A stretch of DNA of 32,781 nucleotides from Clostridiales bacterium (GCA_015655075.1 JAATFT010000009.1:1-32781), one strand, 5' to 3'. Shown: positions 16,906 through 25,375, counted from the stretch's first letter. Notes: a model not told the origin generated them from the sequence alone. Numbers and translations are program-made.

Positions 16906-16976
16906 ACAAGTAAGTCCCAAACCCGCCGTTTACGCTTCTTAACGAAGCGTAAACGGCGGGTTTGGGACTTACTTGT
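16906..16976. repeat. perfect 33-bp inverted repeat with 5-base loop
   Basis: The arm at 16906-16938 (starting acaagtaagtcccaa and ending gtttacgcttc) is matched exactly by its reverse complement at 16944-16976, with the loop ttaac. A 33-bp perfect stem is far beyond normal bacterial hairpins. Its arms are more GC-rich (roughly half GC) than the AT-rich flanks. Neither strand has a T tract after the stem, so it is not a standard terminator. It lies between the SLH gene and manA. A palindromic mobile element or a small structured RNA are possible. Confidence 0.9.
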
Positions 16977-17004
16977 TTCAATCGTAGAGTGGGTTCCGAC
17001 TGAA

Positions 17005-17102
17005 GGGGCTGTCGCTCCAGCACTATTCTTTACCATATTTAGCGCTTTGTTAAGTCAATCATGCGCTATATAGAGTAGTTAAATGCTTAGTTCGACAGCC
17101 TC
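17005..17102. mobile_element. possible IS remnant with inverted ends
   Basis: GGGGCTGTCG at 17005-17014 and CGACAGCCTC at 17093-17102 are inverted copies with one mismatch, bounding a 98-bp AT-rich stretch without a coding frame. Ends of the form GGGGCTGTC are common for insertion sequences, so this may be an internally deleted element. It adjoins the perfect 33-bp palindrome. A further small hairpin, AGCGGA-TCCGCT, lies at 17120-17140. Confidence 0.4.
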
Positions 17103-17173
17103 AAGGTTATGAGCAGTACAGCGGACCCGGAATATCCGCTTTGACTTAAAAATAATGTTCCCGTTAAATTCTA

Positions 17174-19522
17174 TTAATTTTCCACACTTAACATCGCAAT
17201 TAACATATCTGCCGCTTCCCCACGGGTTAATTTATCATTCGGCCTGAATTCATTATTACTGTTGCCGGTAACTATGTCCAAGCCATTGGCCAGTGTAGCA
17301 TAACCAAGATATTCCTCGGGTATCTGATCCTGATCCTTAAAATCGGTGTTATAAATGCCTTTTAATTTCGCAATGCTTTCATAGCCTAAAAGCTGCACGG
17401 CAAATTTAGATACCGCCAGACGTGCAATAGTGGAGTTGTCTTTCCTAATCTGGTATTTCCTATCGTTATAACTAAAATCCAACAGCTCTAAAAATTCGGT
17501 TAATTCCTTGGTTGTTATGGCCTTATCCGCTTGGAAATCCCCGCCCTTGAATCCGATGCCGATATCTGCCAAAAGCCTGATATTGCGGCTGGAGTTGGTA
17601 TTATTAATATCGCTGTAACTATAGGTATCCTCGTCTGCAACATATTCCTCTCCGTCGTAATTTAACTGTTTCCCGGTAAACGCAGAAATGTAATTCGGGG
17701 ATATATCCGTTCTGTATACCAGCCGTACTTCATTCTTAACGGAATAATCTTCATCACTTATTACGCTTTCCTCAATGTTTATTTTATCTTCCGTGGCGCT
17801 GTTATAGGAATGAATGCTGTTTATCTCATATACAAGATGGTATCCTTCCTTGGATATATATGCATTAAACGCCTCTTTGGCGCTAATGATATTCTCCGGT
17901 GATTCAAAGGCCACATTATCATTCCAATTATAAGAGAAAGAATAAATTTTTCCGGTCACGCCATCCACAGAGCCGTAAATACCGTTATAAGAATAGTTAA
18001 TTCCTTTATTCACCCTGTCATAGCTGTAAGAATAGCCGCCGTATACTTCCTTATTATCCTTATATGCAATCACATAAGAATCTTCCTTATCGGTTAACAC
18101 GGAATTTTCAAACATATCCGGAATCTGTTTCTTTAAAAATTCTTCTAATATTTTCTGTCCTTGTTCGGAGCTGTATTTTACTTTGACGGTCTCCCATTCT
18201 TTCTCACTCATATTATAGTAATCTTTTACATTTGCCTGATAGGAAACTATTTTACCGGTCACTGCATCCACCTCTGCGTCTGCATAAGCGCGGTAGGTAT
18301 CCTCGCTATCTTTATCGAGTTCCCTTGGATCGGACAAATTGATACTCCAGATATACTTCGTGTTTTCACCATCGCTATAATAATTATTCTGCTTATATAA
18401 TTGAGCGGAAATGGATTTTAAGCTATTGTCCAATAATAAGCTCTTATTTCCCGTTACCGCTTTAATAGCATCTTCCCTGCTGATTAAGTCCTTTAATTCC
18501 TCTACTTTCAGAATTTCTTCTTCGGTCAGTTTCTCTTCATTGCTCCCGTCTGAGGAAGCATCAGCTGCATTCTCCTTGCTTATGGAGCCATAGCCGCCAC
18601 TTAGTTCCATGTCAACCCATTCGTTCTGGGTAGTATAAACCTCACCGGTCTTGGCATCCACAGCCGTATAGGAATTATCCGGCACATATACCAGAAATGC
18701 CTTTATTTTTGTATTGCCGTCATCGGTTGTATATGCATTTTGATATGCCAGTTCCATGGTTACTTTTTCACCGATTTTTTCAGCTGCTTCTTCCTTCGTA
18801 ATCTTGGTGTCCGCAGAAGGAATTTTCACATTATATAACCAGCTGGCATTAAAAGACACTGCCTTACCGGTTTCATAATTCACGCCTACCGTTACCGTAT
18901 TGTCGGGCATGGGAATCCCATTTTCCACACGCTGGTACTGATAAATATATTGTCCGCTGTAGCTTCCTCCCCAGGACGCACCCACATATTCAACCTTGTT
19001 AAAAATATCCGGCGCCATCTTTTTAATAAATTGACCGGCAGCTTCCTTTAATTCTGATTTAAGATACTTCGGTACATATCTGCTATCGTCATAGTTTTCA
19101 TAATTATAAGATATAATATTCCCATTTTGATCGATTTTTACGATAATCCGTTCCGAACTATCCTCCCTGGACCAGTTCAGCCTCCAATAGGCCAAGGAAT
19201 CATAGCTTGCCGCACTAAAATAATAATTAAATTCAGACAATTCCTCCTTAATTGTAATTTTGGATTTTACTGCTGCAATAATACGCTCTAAATCCTCCGC
19301 TTTCGGTTCACCGGTTACCGCTCCCCCTGTTGCTGGAACATCAACGGAGGGTGCACTTGCAGAATCACTTCCTGTCGCCGCCTCTATCGTCGCGGCCTTA
19401 TTAGCATAAGTCGTCTGCCCCCCACCGGCAGCCTCGCTTCCTGCCGCATAAGCCGCTCCGGGTAAACAGGTCGTAACCATGCAGCCAATTAAAACTAATG
19501 GTACTAATTTTTTTCGAATCAT
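17174..19522 (-). CDS. exported YcdB/PepSY-like protein with SLH domains
   Basis: A 782-residue surface protein. Residues 1-27 form a signal peptide (MIRKK, hydrophobic core, ending YAA). A low-complexity Ala/Gly/Ser/Thr linker runs to about residue 70. Two long repeat halves follow, each with paired segments resembling YcdB/YcdC or PepSY modules: INQNG- or TGKIVSY-type beta hairpins such as DAVTGKIVSYQANV, DGVTGKIYSFSYNW, ETGKAVSFNASWLY and DAKTGEVYTTQNEW. The last about 110 residues contain S-layer homology repeats, including GYATLANGLDIVTG and NEFRPNDKLTRGEAADML, which would hold it to secondary wall polymer. Homologues are common in spore-forming Firmicutes; the function is unknown, and protease inhibition or chaperoning has been proposed for PepSY modules. 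A GGAGG site precedes the ATG; the gene stands alone. Confidence 0.85.
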   Translation of the reverse strand: MIRKKLVPLVLIGCMVTTCLPGAAYAAGSEAAGGGQTTYANKAATIEAATGSDSASAPSVDVPATGGAVTGEPKAEDLERIIAAVKSKITIKEELSEFNYYFSAASYDSLAYWRLNWSREDSSERIIVKIDQNGNIISYNYENYDDSRYVPKYLKSELKEAAGQFIKKMAPDIFNKVEYVGASWGGSYSGQYIYQYQRVENGIPMPDNTVTVGVNYETGKAVSFNASWLYNVKIPSADTKITKEEAAEKIGEKVTMELAYQNAYTTDDGNTKIKAFLVYVPDNSYTAVDAKTGEVYTTQNEWVDMELSGGYGSISKENAADASSDGSNEEKLTEEEILKVEELKDLISREDAIKAVTGNKSLLLDNSLKSISAQLYKQNNYYSDGENTKYIWSINLSDPRELDKDSEDTYRAYADAEVDAVTGKIVSYQANVKDYYNMSEKEWETVKVKYSSEQGQKILEEFLKKQIPDMFENSVLTDKEDSYVIAYKDNKEVYGGYSYSYDRVNKGINYSYNGIYGSVDGVTGKIYSFSYNWNDNVAFESPENIISAKEAFNAYISKEGYHLVYEINSIHSYNSATEDKINIEESVISDEDYSVKNEVRLVYRTDISPNYISAFTGKQLNYDGEEYVADEDTYSYSDINNTNSSRNIRLLADIGIGFKGGDFQADKAITTKELTEFLELLDFSYNDRKYQIRKDNSTIARLAVSKFAVQLLGYESIAKLKGIYNTDFKDQDQIPEEYLGYATLANGLDIVTGNSNNEFRPNDKLTRGEAADMLIAMLSVEN

Positions 19523-19767
19523 ATTAATTCCTCCTTTTCTCCTTTAAGCGCCCTGGAATACCATACAATAAAACACTTACTGCTACTAATTGATTTATAT
19601 TCCGGACATACTCAGAATCTTTACCTTCACGCATTAGACGATGCAAAATATGGTTTAGTTCCAATTTATTTCTATTTTCTATCAAACAGGAAAATGCCTC
19701 CGATTCGATAAAAAAATATTTATTTAATCATCTTGCCTGTTTTATTAATTTATATTATTATTAAGTA

Positions 19768-19796
19768 TTGTATTATTCTAAGTATTATAATATTAT
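19768..19796 (+). promoter_or_regulatory. azlCD promoter
   Basis: TTGTAT at 19768-19773 and TATTAT at 19791-19796 are 17 bases apart, about 120 bases before azlC. The remaining divergent region 19523-19767 between the SLH gene and azlC shows no further feature. An AT-rich background makes chance matches likely. Confidence 0.4.
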
Positions 19797-19917
19797 GGTT
19801 CATCCTAATTTTTCCGTTTATACGGCAAAATGAAAATAATGTATTTATCTATGAAAATTTCTATTTTTGAGGAAGAACCTATATTATTCTGCATTCTTAT
19901 ACAGAAGGAGTTTAATG

Positions 19918-20613
19918 ATGAACGAAAAAACAAAGGCTCTCCGGGCTGCACTGCCATATACTATTCCTGTTCTTACCGGATATATGGTTTTGGGAACGGC
20001 ATATGGAATTCTCCTAAGCAGCAAAGGATATTCCTTTCTGTGGTCCGCCTTGACAAGCCTCTTTATTTACGCCGGTTCCATGCAGTTTGTATCCATAAGT
20101 CTTTTAGCTGCCGGTTTTCACCCCTTATATGCCTGCTTTTTGACGTTAATGGTGAATGCCAGACATTTATTTTACGGAATCTCCATGCTTTCTGAATTTC
20201 AGGGAACAGGAAAGAAAAAACCTTATTTGATCTTCGGGTTAACCGACGAAACCTTCTCCCTGTTATGTTCCGCTAAAGCCCCTGCCGGAATTGACAAAGG
20301 CTGGTTTATGTTTTTTATCACCCTGCTGAATCAGATTTACTGGGTATGCGGCTCCATCTTAGGAAGTATTGTAAGCAGTTTATTCCATTTTAATACCATG
20401 GGAATTGATTTTGTACTGACCGCCCTGTTTGTAGTTATATTCATAAACCAGTGGAAATCCACCGGCAATCATATTCCGGTACTGACGGGCCTTTGCGCTT
20501 CCGTTCTGTGCAGAATAATTTTTGGTTCGTCGAATTTTATTGTACCCGCCATGATTGCCATTCTTATTTTTGTAACCGTCTTTCAAAACAAAATTGAATC
20601 GAGGAATACATAA
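19918..20613 (+). CDS. azlC: AzlC-family branched-chain amino acid exporter, large subunit
   Basis: AzlC is the large integral membrane part of the AzlCD exporter for branched-chain amino acids. The 231-residue protein has about seven hydrophobic stretches. Family landmarks are PVLTGYMVLGTAYGILLSS near the N-terminus, SMQFVSISLLAAGFHPLYAC, the conserved NARHLFYGISM and the FGLTDETFSLL segment. Two adjacent ATG codons (19915 and 19918) follow an AAGGAG site; the second has the better 7-base spacing, and either is possible. The azlD start overlaps its stop. The pair lies next to serine and branched-chain amino acid synthesis genes, which is consistent with amino-acid overflow control, though no Lrp-type regulator gene is adjacent. 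Confidence 0.92.
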   Translation: MNEKTKALRAALPYTIPVLTGYMVLGTAYGILLSSKGYSFLWSALTSLFIYAGSMQFVSISLLAAGFHPLYACFLTLMVNARHLFYGISMLSEFQGTGKKKPYLIFGLTDETFSLLCSAKAPAGIDKGWFMFFITLLNQIYWVCGSILGSIVSSLFHFNTMGIDFVLTALFVVIFINQWKSTGNHIPVLTGLCASVLCRIIFGSSNFIVPAMIAILIFVTVFQNKIESRNT

Positions 20614-20945
20614 TGCTATTTACCGCAACGCAGTCACTTGTGTTTTTTGGAACTATCAGTTTAACCACAATATTAATCAGGTTCCTGCCTTTTATTCTGT
20701 TTCCGGAAAATAAGGAAACCCCTCAATATATAACATACTTAGGCAGGGTTTTACCCTATACCATAATCGGCATGCTTGTTATTTACTGCTTAAAGGACAT
20801 TTCCTTTACCGAAACCCCTTACGGCCTGCCTGAAGCAATCTCCATAGCGGCCATAATCGTCCTCCACCTCTGGAAAAGCAACACTTTCTTAAGCATTGGT
20901 GCAGGAACCGTTATTTATATGCTGTTGGTGCAGTTTATATTCTAG
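20613..20945 (+). CDS. azlD: AzlD-family branched-chain amino acid exporter, small subunit
   Basis: A 110-residue protein with four hydrophobic spans, the partner of AzlC. It shows the family pattern TTILIRFLPFILFPENKETPQYITYLGRVLPYTIIGML, with the charged RFLPF segment near residue 22, followed by YGLPEAISIAAIIVLHLWKSN and a final hydrophobic helix. The ATG shares a base with the azlC stop (TAATG), so translation is coupled. Its 3' end overlaps the end of the opposing DUF1015 gene by 11 bases, leaving no room for a terminator. Confidence 0.92.
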   Translation: MLFTATQSLVFFGTISLTTILIRFLPFILFPENKETPQYITYLGRVLPYTIIGMLVIYCLKDISFTETPYGLPEAISIAAIIVLHLWKSNTFLSIGAGTVIYMLLVQFIF

Positions 20946-22182
20946 TAAGTTTATGTATAAATAAACCGCTTCTTAATTTCGGTTCAAACCAGGTTGATTT
21001 GGGCGGCATTAATTTACCTGCATCGGATACGGCAAATAATTCCGAAATACTGGTGGGGTACATGGAAAAGGCCAGAGCCATATCTTCGTTAGCCCTCTTT
21101 TCCAGCTCTCCAAGCCCCCTGATTCCGCCGATAAAATCAATCCTTTTATCGGTGCGGGGATCCCCGATGCCAAGTATCCTGCTCAGTAAATAATCCTGCA
21201 GTACGGAAACATCCAGTGCCTTGACCGGATCCGTATTATTTCTTATATTTTCATGGGCAGTCAGCTTGTACCAGCTTCCGGCCGCATACATACCAAAACA
21301 TCCCTTTTCCTCCGGTGAATATGTATTCTTTTCCAGCGGTTTAACCTGAAAAAATTCGGATACCCTGTCTAAAAATTCACTCAATCCATAACCGTTGAAA
21401 TCCTTAACTACCCGGTTATAGGGCATAATCATCAACTGATCCTCCGGAAATAAAACAGAGAGAAAATAATTAAATTCTTCCGTACCGTTATACCCATGAT
21501 TGGCTTTTCTTCTCTTTAAACCTACTTTTACGGCGGAAGCCGCCCTGTGATGGCCGTCCGCTATATAGATGCTGTTAACACCGGCAAAAGCCTTCCGAAT
21601 TCTGTCAATTTTATCTTTTTCCTGAAGCATCCAGACATTGTGTGTGATTCCATCCGGTGCGGTAAACCCATATAAAACTCTCTCTTTTTTTACATCACTT
21701 ATTATTTTATTTATAATCTCATGGGAACGGTATACTAAAAAAATTGGGCCGGTCTGGGCATCACAGATATCCACATGGCATATCCGGTCCGCTTCCTTAT
21801 CTTGCCTGGTATTTTCATGCTTCTTAATTATATTATTAAGATAATCATCAATGGAGGAGCAGGCAACCAGACCTGTCTGGGATCTTCCTTCCATAATTAA
21901 CTCATAAACGTAGTAACATTCTTTGGTTTCCTTAATGAAAATACCGTCTGAAACCATCTTCTCCAACAGATCCCCTGCCCTTTTATAAACCCTTTCATCA
22001 TAAGCCTCCACGCTGTCGTCAAACAGCGTCTCCGCCCGATCAATACAAAGAAAGGAAAGAGGTTCTCTCTCTATTTCTATTTTAGCTTCCTGTCTGCTGT
22101 AAACATCATAAGGCAGGGCCGCTATCCTGCCCGCCATCTCTTTGTCCGGCCTGATACACTGAAACGGTTTTACATCTGCCAT
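20935..22182 (-). CDS. DUF1015 (SerK-like/ParB-fold) protein of the serine locus
   Basis: A 415-residue soluble protein of the DUF1015 family: an N-terminal PFQCIRPDKEMAGRIAALPYD segment, KKHENTRQDKEADR at 120-133, and the hallmark YIADGHHRAASA at 206-217. DUF1015 genes often lie next to serA and serC in Clostridia, and do so here. The D-G-H-H-R motif resembles that of ParB/SerK-type enzymes, where it forms the nucleotide site of ADP-dependent serine kinase. A role in free serine phosphorylation or its regulation is therefore an attractive but unproven idea. It has its own promoter upstream (22282-22311) and a GGGGG-type binding site. Confidence 0.85.
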   Translation of the reverse strand: MADVKPFQCIRPDKEMAGRIAALPYDVYSRQEAKIEIEREPLSFLCIDRAETLFDDSVEAYDERVYKRAGDLLEKMVSDGIFIKETKECYYVYELIMEGRSQTGLVACSSIDDYLNNIIKKHENTRQDKEADRICHVDICDAQTGPIFLVYRSHEIINKIISDVKKERVLYGFTAPDGITHNVWMLQEKDKIDRIRKAFAGVNSIYIADGHHRAASAVKVGLKRRKANHGYNGTEEFNYFLSVLFPEDQLMIMPYNRVVKDFNGYGLSEFLDRVSEFFQVKPLEKNTYSPEEKGCFGMYAAGSWYKLTAHENIRNNTDPVKALDVSVLQDYLLSRILGIGDPRTDKRIDFIGGIRGLGELEKRANEDMALAFSMYPTSISELFAVSDAGKLMPPKSTWFEPKLRSGLFIHKLTRI

Positions 22183-22281
22183 AAAGTAATTCCCCCTAAG
22201 CTGTTACATTCCTGATAATACTTAAATTTTACGTCTTTTCCTGTACTGTCGGACTTATCGCCCGGCAATTCGCACATATCC

Positions 22282-22311
22282 ATTATAATCCATTCACTTT
22301 AATTTTGTAAA
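22282..22311 (-). promoter_or_regulatory. promoter of the DUF1015 gene
   Basis: On the minus strand TTTACA (22311-22306) and TATAAT (22287-22282) are spaced by 18 bases, about 100 bases before the start codon. It suggests that the gene can be transcribed apart from serCA. Confidence 0.6.
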
Positions 22312-22353
22312 GAAAAATTCCAATCATGGCTGCCACCCCGCAGAAATCAAGAA

Positions 22354-22554
22354 ACCATAGTCGGCAGTTTCGGACCGGTAACGGTGGCGCCTTTCACGGC
22401 CCTGGCAAGCGGTATCTTTCTGACTTATAAAAAGCAAAGAGCACTTGAAGCAAACGGCAGTCCGGCCGTTTATAATGATAAAAATTATAATTCAGGGAAC
22501 GAAAACAGGAATGAATTTACCGGTGAATTCGATTGCAAAAACGACGTATTCTAA
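22354..22554 (+). pseudogene. C-terminal fragment of an unidentified, probably membrane, protein
   Basis: A frame ending in TAA at 22552-22554 encodes TIVGSFGPVTVAPFTALASG, then IFLTYKKQRALEANG and a polar Asn-rich tail. The coherent hydrophobic segment, followed by a basic stretch and a hydrophilic end, looks like the last membrane helix and tail of a transporter-type protein. There is no start codon or binding site, and the sequence before about 22350 does not continue the pattern, so only the 3' end of a gene remains. The family was not recognised. Confidence 0.5.
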
Positions 22555-22660
22555 CTGAAAATTATTAGATAAAAAAGGGAGGTGTCTCACTATGTTTTGT
22601 AACCGCCATATATAACAAATAGCCGGCTTAACGAAGGGCTGAATATGGTAAAAACAACGT

Positions 22661-22831
22661 TAGAGCGTGTTTGAAAAATCATTGCACCGTTCTGACCGCC
22701 CCACTTTGCGGTATTCTGCGTCGCAATTTTGGGAACGTAGGCCCCCCCCCCGCTACGCTCCAAAAATCGCTCCTTGCCTCCCACAAATTGGAGCGCCCAG
22801 TCCGGCACAAGCATTTTTCAAACACACTCTA
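22661..22831. mobile_element. MITE-like repeat, copy 2
   Basis: A 171-bp element with terminal inverted repeats TAGAGCGTGTTTGAAAAA and, from the other strand, TAGAGTGTGTTTGAAAAA (one mismatch in 18), flanked by TA. Both ends differ from copy 1 in matching ways (TTTGA for TCTGA), so left and right ends have changed together. The core CCGTTCTGACCGCCCCACTT is shared with the other copies. Internal inverted segments (TTTTGG, CGTAG against CTACG, CCAAAA) allow a near full-length hairpin. A run of ten C lies at 22742-22751. On the minus strand an AAGGAGG site at about 22839-22845 ends directly at the element, as if an old gene start had been replaced. Confidence 0.85.
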
Positions 22832-22898
22832 GTGCGGCGCCTCCTTATTTATATTATTGTATATTATCATATTATTTTTTATAAATATATATAATTTA

Positions 22899-24059
22899 TT
22901 AAAGTATCCGCACCTTTAATACCCCGTTGATGGAATTTAACTTCTCCGCCGTGGCTTCCGGCACGTCTCCTTCAATATCAAGAACCGTATAGGCATAATC
23001 GCCCCTGCTCTTGTTAATTAAGTTGGATATGTTGATATTTTCCGCTGAAAATATCCCTGTAAACTGGGTTAACATATTAGGTATATTTTTATGGTTGATG
23101 GTAATCCGTTTTCCGGAAACACAGATTCCCGCATCGCAGTCGGGATAGTTAACGGAGTTTTTTATTGTTCCGTGTTCCATATATTCCATGATTTCCTTTA
23201 TCGCCATAACGGCGCAGTTATCTTCCGATTCTTCCGTGGATGCTCCCAGATGGGGAATTGCAATGACGCCTTCCATGCCTGCCGTCCTGGCATTGGGAAA
23301 ATCGGTGACATAGCATGCAACCTTACCGGACTCTAAGGCTTCTTCCATATCATCATCATTTATCAGCATATCTCTTGCAAAGTTAAGAATGATAACTCCA
23401 TCCTTCATCATGGCTATGGCCTTTTTATTGATCATTTTTTTCATATCGTCCAAAAGAGGCACATGGACGGTAATATAATCGCAGGTCCGGTAAATTTTCT
23501 CTTTATCCTTAACATAGATAATATCCCTGGACAAATTCCAAGCGTGTTTTACGGAAATATAAGGGTCGCATCCGTATACTTCCATACCCAGACGTTTTGC
23601 CGCGTTAGCAACTAAAACGCCGATGGCGCCAAGTCCGATAACGCCTAATTTCTTACCTGCAATTTCTTTCCCGGCAAATTTGCTTTTTCCTTTTTCCACT
23701 AATTTTGCCACGTTTTCATCGTCTTTAATGGTCTGCACCCAGTTAATTCCTCCCACGATATTGCGGGAGGCTAACATTAAGCCTGCAATAACCAGTTCCT
23801 TGACACCGTTTGCATTGGCTCCCGGTGTATTAAATACAACAATACCCTTTTCAGCACATTTATCTATGGGAATATTATTTACGCCGGCTCCGGCCCTTGC
23901 AATGGCTTTCAGGTTATCCGGCAATTCCATATTCAGCATGGACGCGCTTCTTACCAATGCAAGATCCGCCTCTTCCATGGAATCCGTCTTTTGATAGCTG
24001 TCGGTAAACAAATCCAGACCAACCGTTGCGATGGGATTCAGACAATTATATTTTACCAT
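22899..24059 (-). CDS. serA: D-3-phosphoglycerate dehydrogenase
   Basis: SerA oxidises 3-phosphoglycerate to 3-phosphohydroxypyruvate, the first step of serine synthesis. In the 386 residues an NAD-binding Rossmann core is seen at KLGVIGLGAIGVLVANAAKRLGM (about 142-164), substrate-domain residues at ARAGAGVNNI, and catalytic-region motifs LNFARD, DFPN and IPHLGASTEES. The C-terminal about 75 residues form an ACT-like domain (MLTQFTGIFSAENINISNLINKSRG), usually the serine-binding regulatory site. It follows serC by 15 bases with a GGAGTG site. No terminator is seen downstream before the MITE. Confidence 0.95.
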   Translation of the reverse strand: MVKYNCLNPIATVGLDLFTDSYQKTDSMEEADLALVRSASMLNMELPDNLKAIARAGAGVNNIPIDKCAEKGIVVFNTPGANANGVKELVIAGLMLASRNIVGGINWVQTIKDDENVAKLVEKGKSKFAGKEIAGKKLGVIGLGAIGVLVANAAKRLGMEVYGCDPYISVKHAWNLSRDIIYVKDKEKIYRTCDYITVHVPLLDDMKKMINKKAIAMMKDGVIILNFARDMLINDDDMEEALESGKVACYVTDFPNARTAGMEGVIAIPHLGASTEESEDNCAVMAIKEIMEYMEHGTIKNSVNYPDCDAGICVSGKRITINHKNIPNMLTQFTGIFSAENINISNLINKSRGDYAYTVLDIEGDVPEATAEKLNSINGVLKVRIL

Positions 24060-24074
24060 AACGACACTCCTTTA

Positions 24075-25160
24075 TTATTTTGTGTTATCTTCTTCGAATT
24101 TTTTCATGAATTCTACTAATTTTTCAACACCTTCCATGGGCATGGCATTATAAATACTTGCTCTCATACCTCCAACGGTCCTATGTCCCTTTAAATTTTC
24201 AAGTCCGGCCGCTTTTGCTTCTTTTACGAACCTGACGTCTAATTCTTCGTTTCCGGTCACAAAAGGCACGTTCATGAAAGAGCGGTCTTCTTTTACTACG
24301 GTTCCCCTAAATAATTTGCTCTGGTCCAAGAAATCATAGAGTATCGCCGCTTTTTTTTCATTGATTTCCTTCATGACCTTAAGCCCGCCTAATTTCTTAA
24401 GCCGTTTAAATACCTTGCCGCAGATATAAATTCCATAAGCCGGAGGTGTATTATACAAGGATTTGTGATCGTCATGTATTTTATATTTTAACATGGTGGG
24501 GGTTCCCGGCAGGGTATCCTCCGTAATCAGGTCTTTACGGATAATAACAATAACCACTCCGGCAGGTCCCACATTTTTCTGTGCACCGCCAAAAATAAGT
24601 CCGTATTTTGTAACATCTACAGGTTCCGATAAGAAACAGGAGGATATGTCCGCAACCAAGAGCTTCCCTTTTGTATTAGGGAGTTTTTTAAATTTAGTTC
24701 CATAAATTGTATTATTCTCACAGATATATACATAATCCGCATCATTACTAATAGGCAGATCCGAGCAATCCGGAATATATGTAAAGGTTTTATCTGCCGA
24801 CGATGCAATCGCATTGGCCTTACCATAGATTTGTGCTTCCTGGTAAGCCTTTTTGGCCCATTGACCGGTAATAATAAAATCTGCCACTCTGTTTTTCATC
24901 AGATTCATAGGAATCATGGCAAACTGCTGGGACGCGCCTCCCTGAAGAAATAATACGCTGTAGTCGTCAGGTATATTCATTAAGTCCCTTAAATCCTGCT
25001 CCGCTTCATTAATAATGGTTTCAAAAACCTTGGACCTGTGGCTCATCTCCATAACAGACATTCCGCTGCCCCCGTAGTCTAACATCTCCCCCGCCGCTTC
25101 TTTTAATACCTCCTCGGGTAAAACGGCCGGACCTGCTGAAAAATTATAAACTCTTCCCAC
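24075..25160 (-). CDS. serC: phosphoserine aminotransferase
   Basis: SerC transaminates 3-phosphohydroxypyruvate with glutamate to give phosphoserine. The 361-residue protein is a class V aminotransferase of normal size. It starts GRVYNFSAGPAVLPEEVL and has GSGMSVMEMSHRS (31-43), FLQGGASQQF (71-80) and the PLP lysine K195 in FGGAQKNVGPAG. The start codon is GTG, placed correctly behind an AGGAGG site. It is the first gene of the serCA unit, with a good promoter at 25227-25255. No serB is present in the window. Confidence 0.96.
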   Translation of the reverse strand: MGRVYNFSAGPAVLPEEVLKEAAGEMLDYGGSGMSVMEMSHRSKVFETIINEAEQDLRDLMNIPDDYSVLFLQGGASQQFAMIPMNLMKNRVADFIITGQWAKKAYQEAQIYGKANAIASSADKTFTYIPDCSDLPISNDADYVYICENNTIYGTKFKKLPNTKGKLLVADISSCFLSEPVDVTKYGLIFGGAQKNVGPAGVVIVIIRKDLITEDTLPGTPTMLKYKIHDDHKSLYNTPPAYGIYICGKVFKRLKKLGGLKVMKEINEKKAAILYDFLDQSKLFRGTVVKEDRSFMNVPFVTGNEELDVRFVKEAKAAGLENLKGHRTVGGMRASIYNAMPMEGVEKLVEFMKKFEEDNTK

Positions 25161-25226
25161 TTTAATATCCTCCTTAAGTATGCTGATTTTTCCACTTGAC
25201 CACTTTAATCAATTACATTCTAGTAC

Positions 25227-25255
25227 ATTATAGAACTTGGTTAAATTTTAGTCAA
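25227..25255 (-). promoter_or_regulatory. serCA promoter
   Basis: On the minus strand TTGACT (25255-25250) and TATAAT (25232-25227) are 17 bases apart, 67 bases before the GTG start. It is a near-consensus vegetative promoter. Confidence 0.8.
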
Positions 25256-25261
25256 TATCCT

Positions 25262-25315
25262 ATCAAAATAAAAAACGGACATTGAACAAAGTAATTTTGT
25301 CCAAAAAGTGTCCGC
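25262..25315 (-). terminator. terminator of ilvDB
   Basis: On the minus strand CGGACA (25314-25309) pairs with TGTCCG (25281-25276), with a further internal short palindrome, and is followed by TTTTTTATTTTG. It lies about 60 bases after the ilvB stop and just upstream of the serC promoter. Confidence 0.8.
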
Positions 25316-25375
25316 AAATTTGTTCCTCTTTGAACGCAGATGAATCATCACATCTTAAATTAACATTTTTTTCTG

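Noticed and set aside
16906..16976. The 33-bp palindrome as a bidirectional terminator.
   Set aside because: Neither strand has a T run after the stem.
16803..17073. Two opposing frames of about 77 codons sharing SKSQTRRLRF-like segments.
   Set aside because: They share sequence only because the underlying DNA is a perfect palindrome; no ribosome binding sites.
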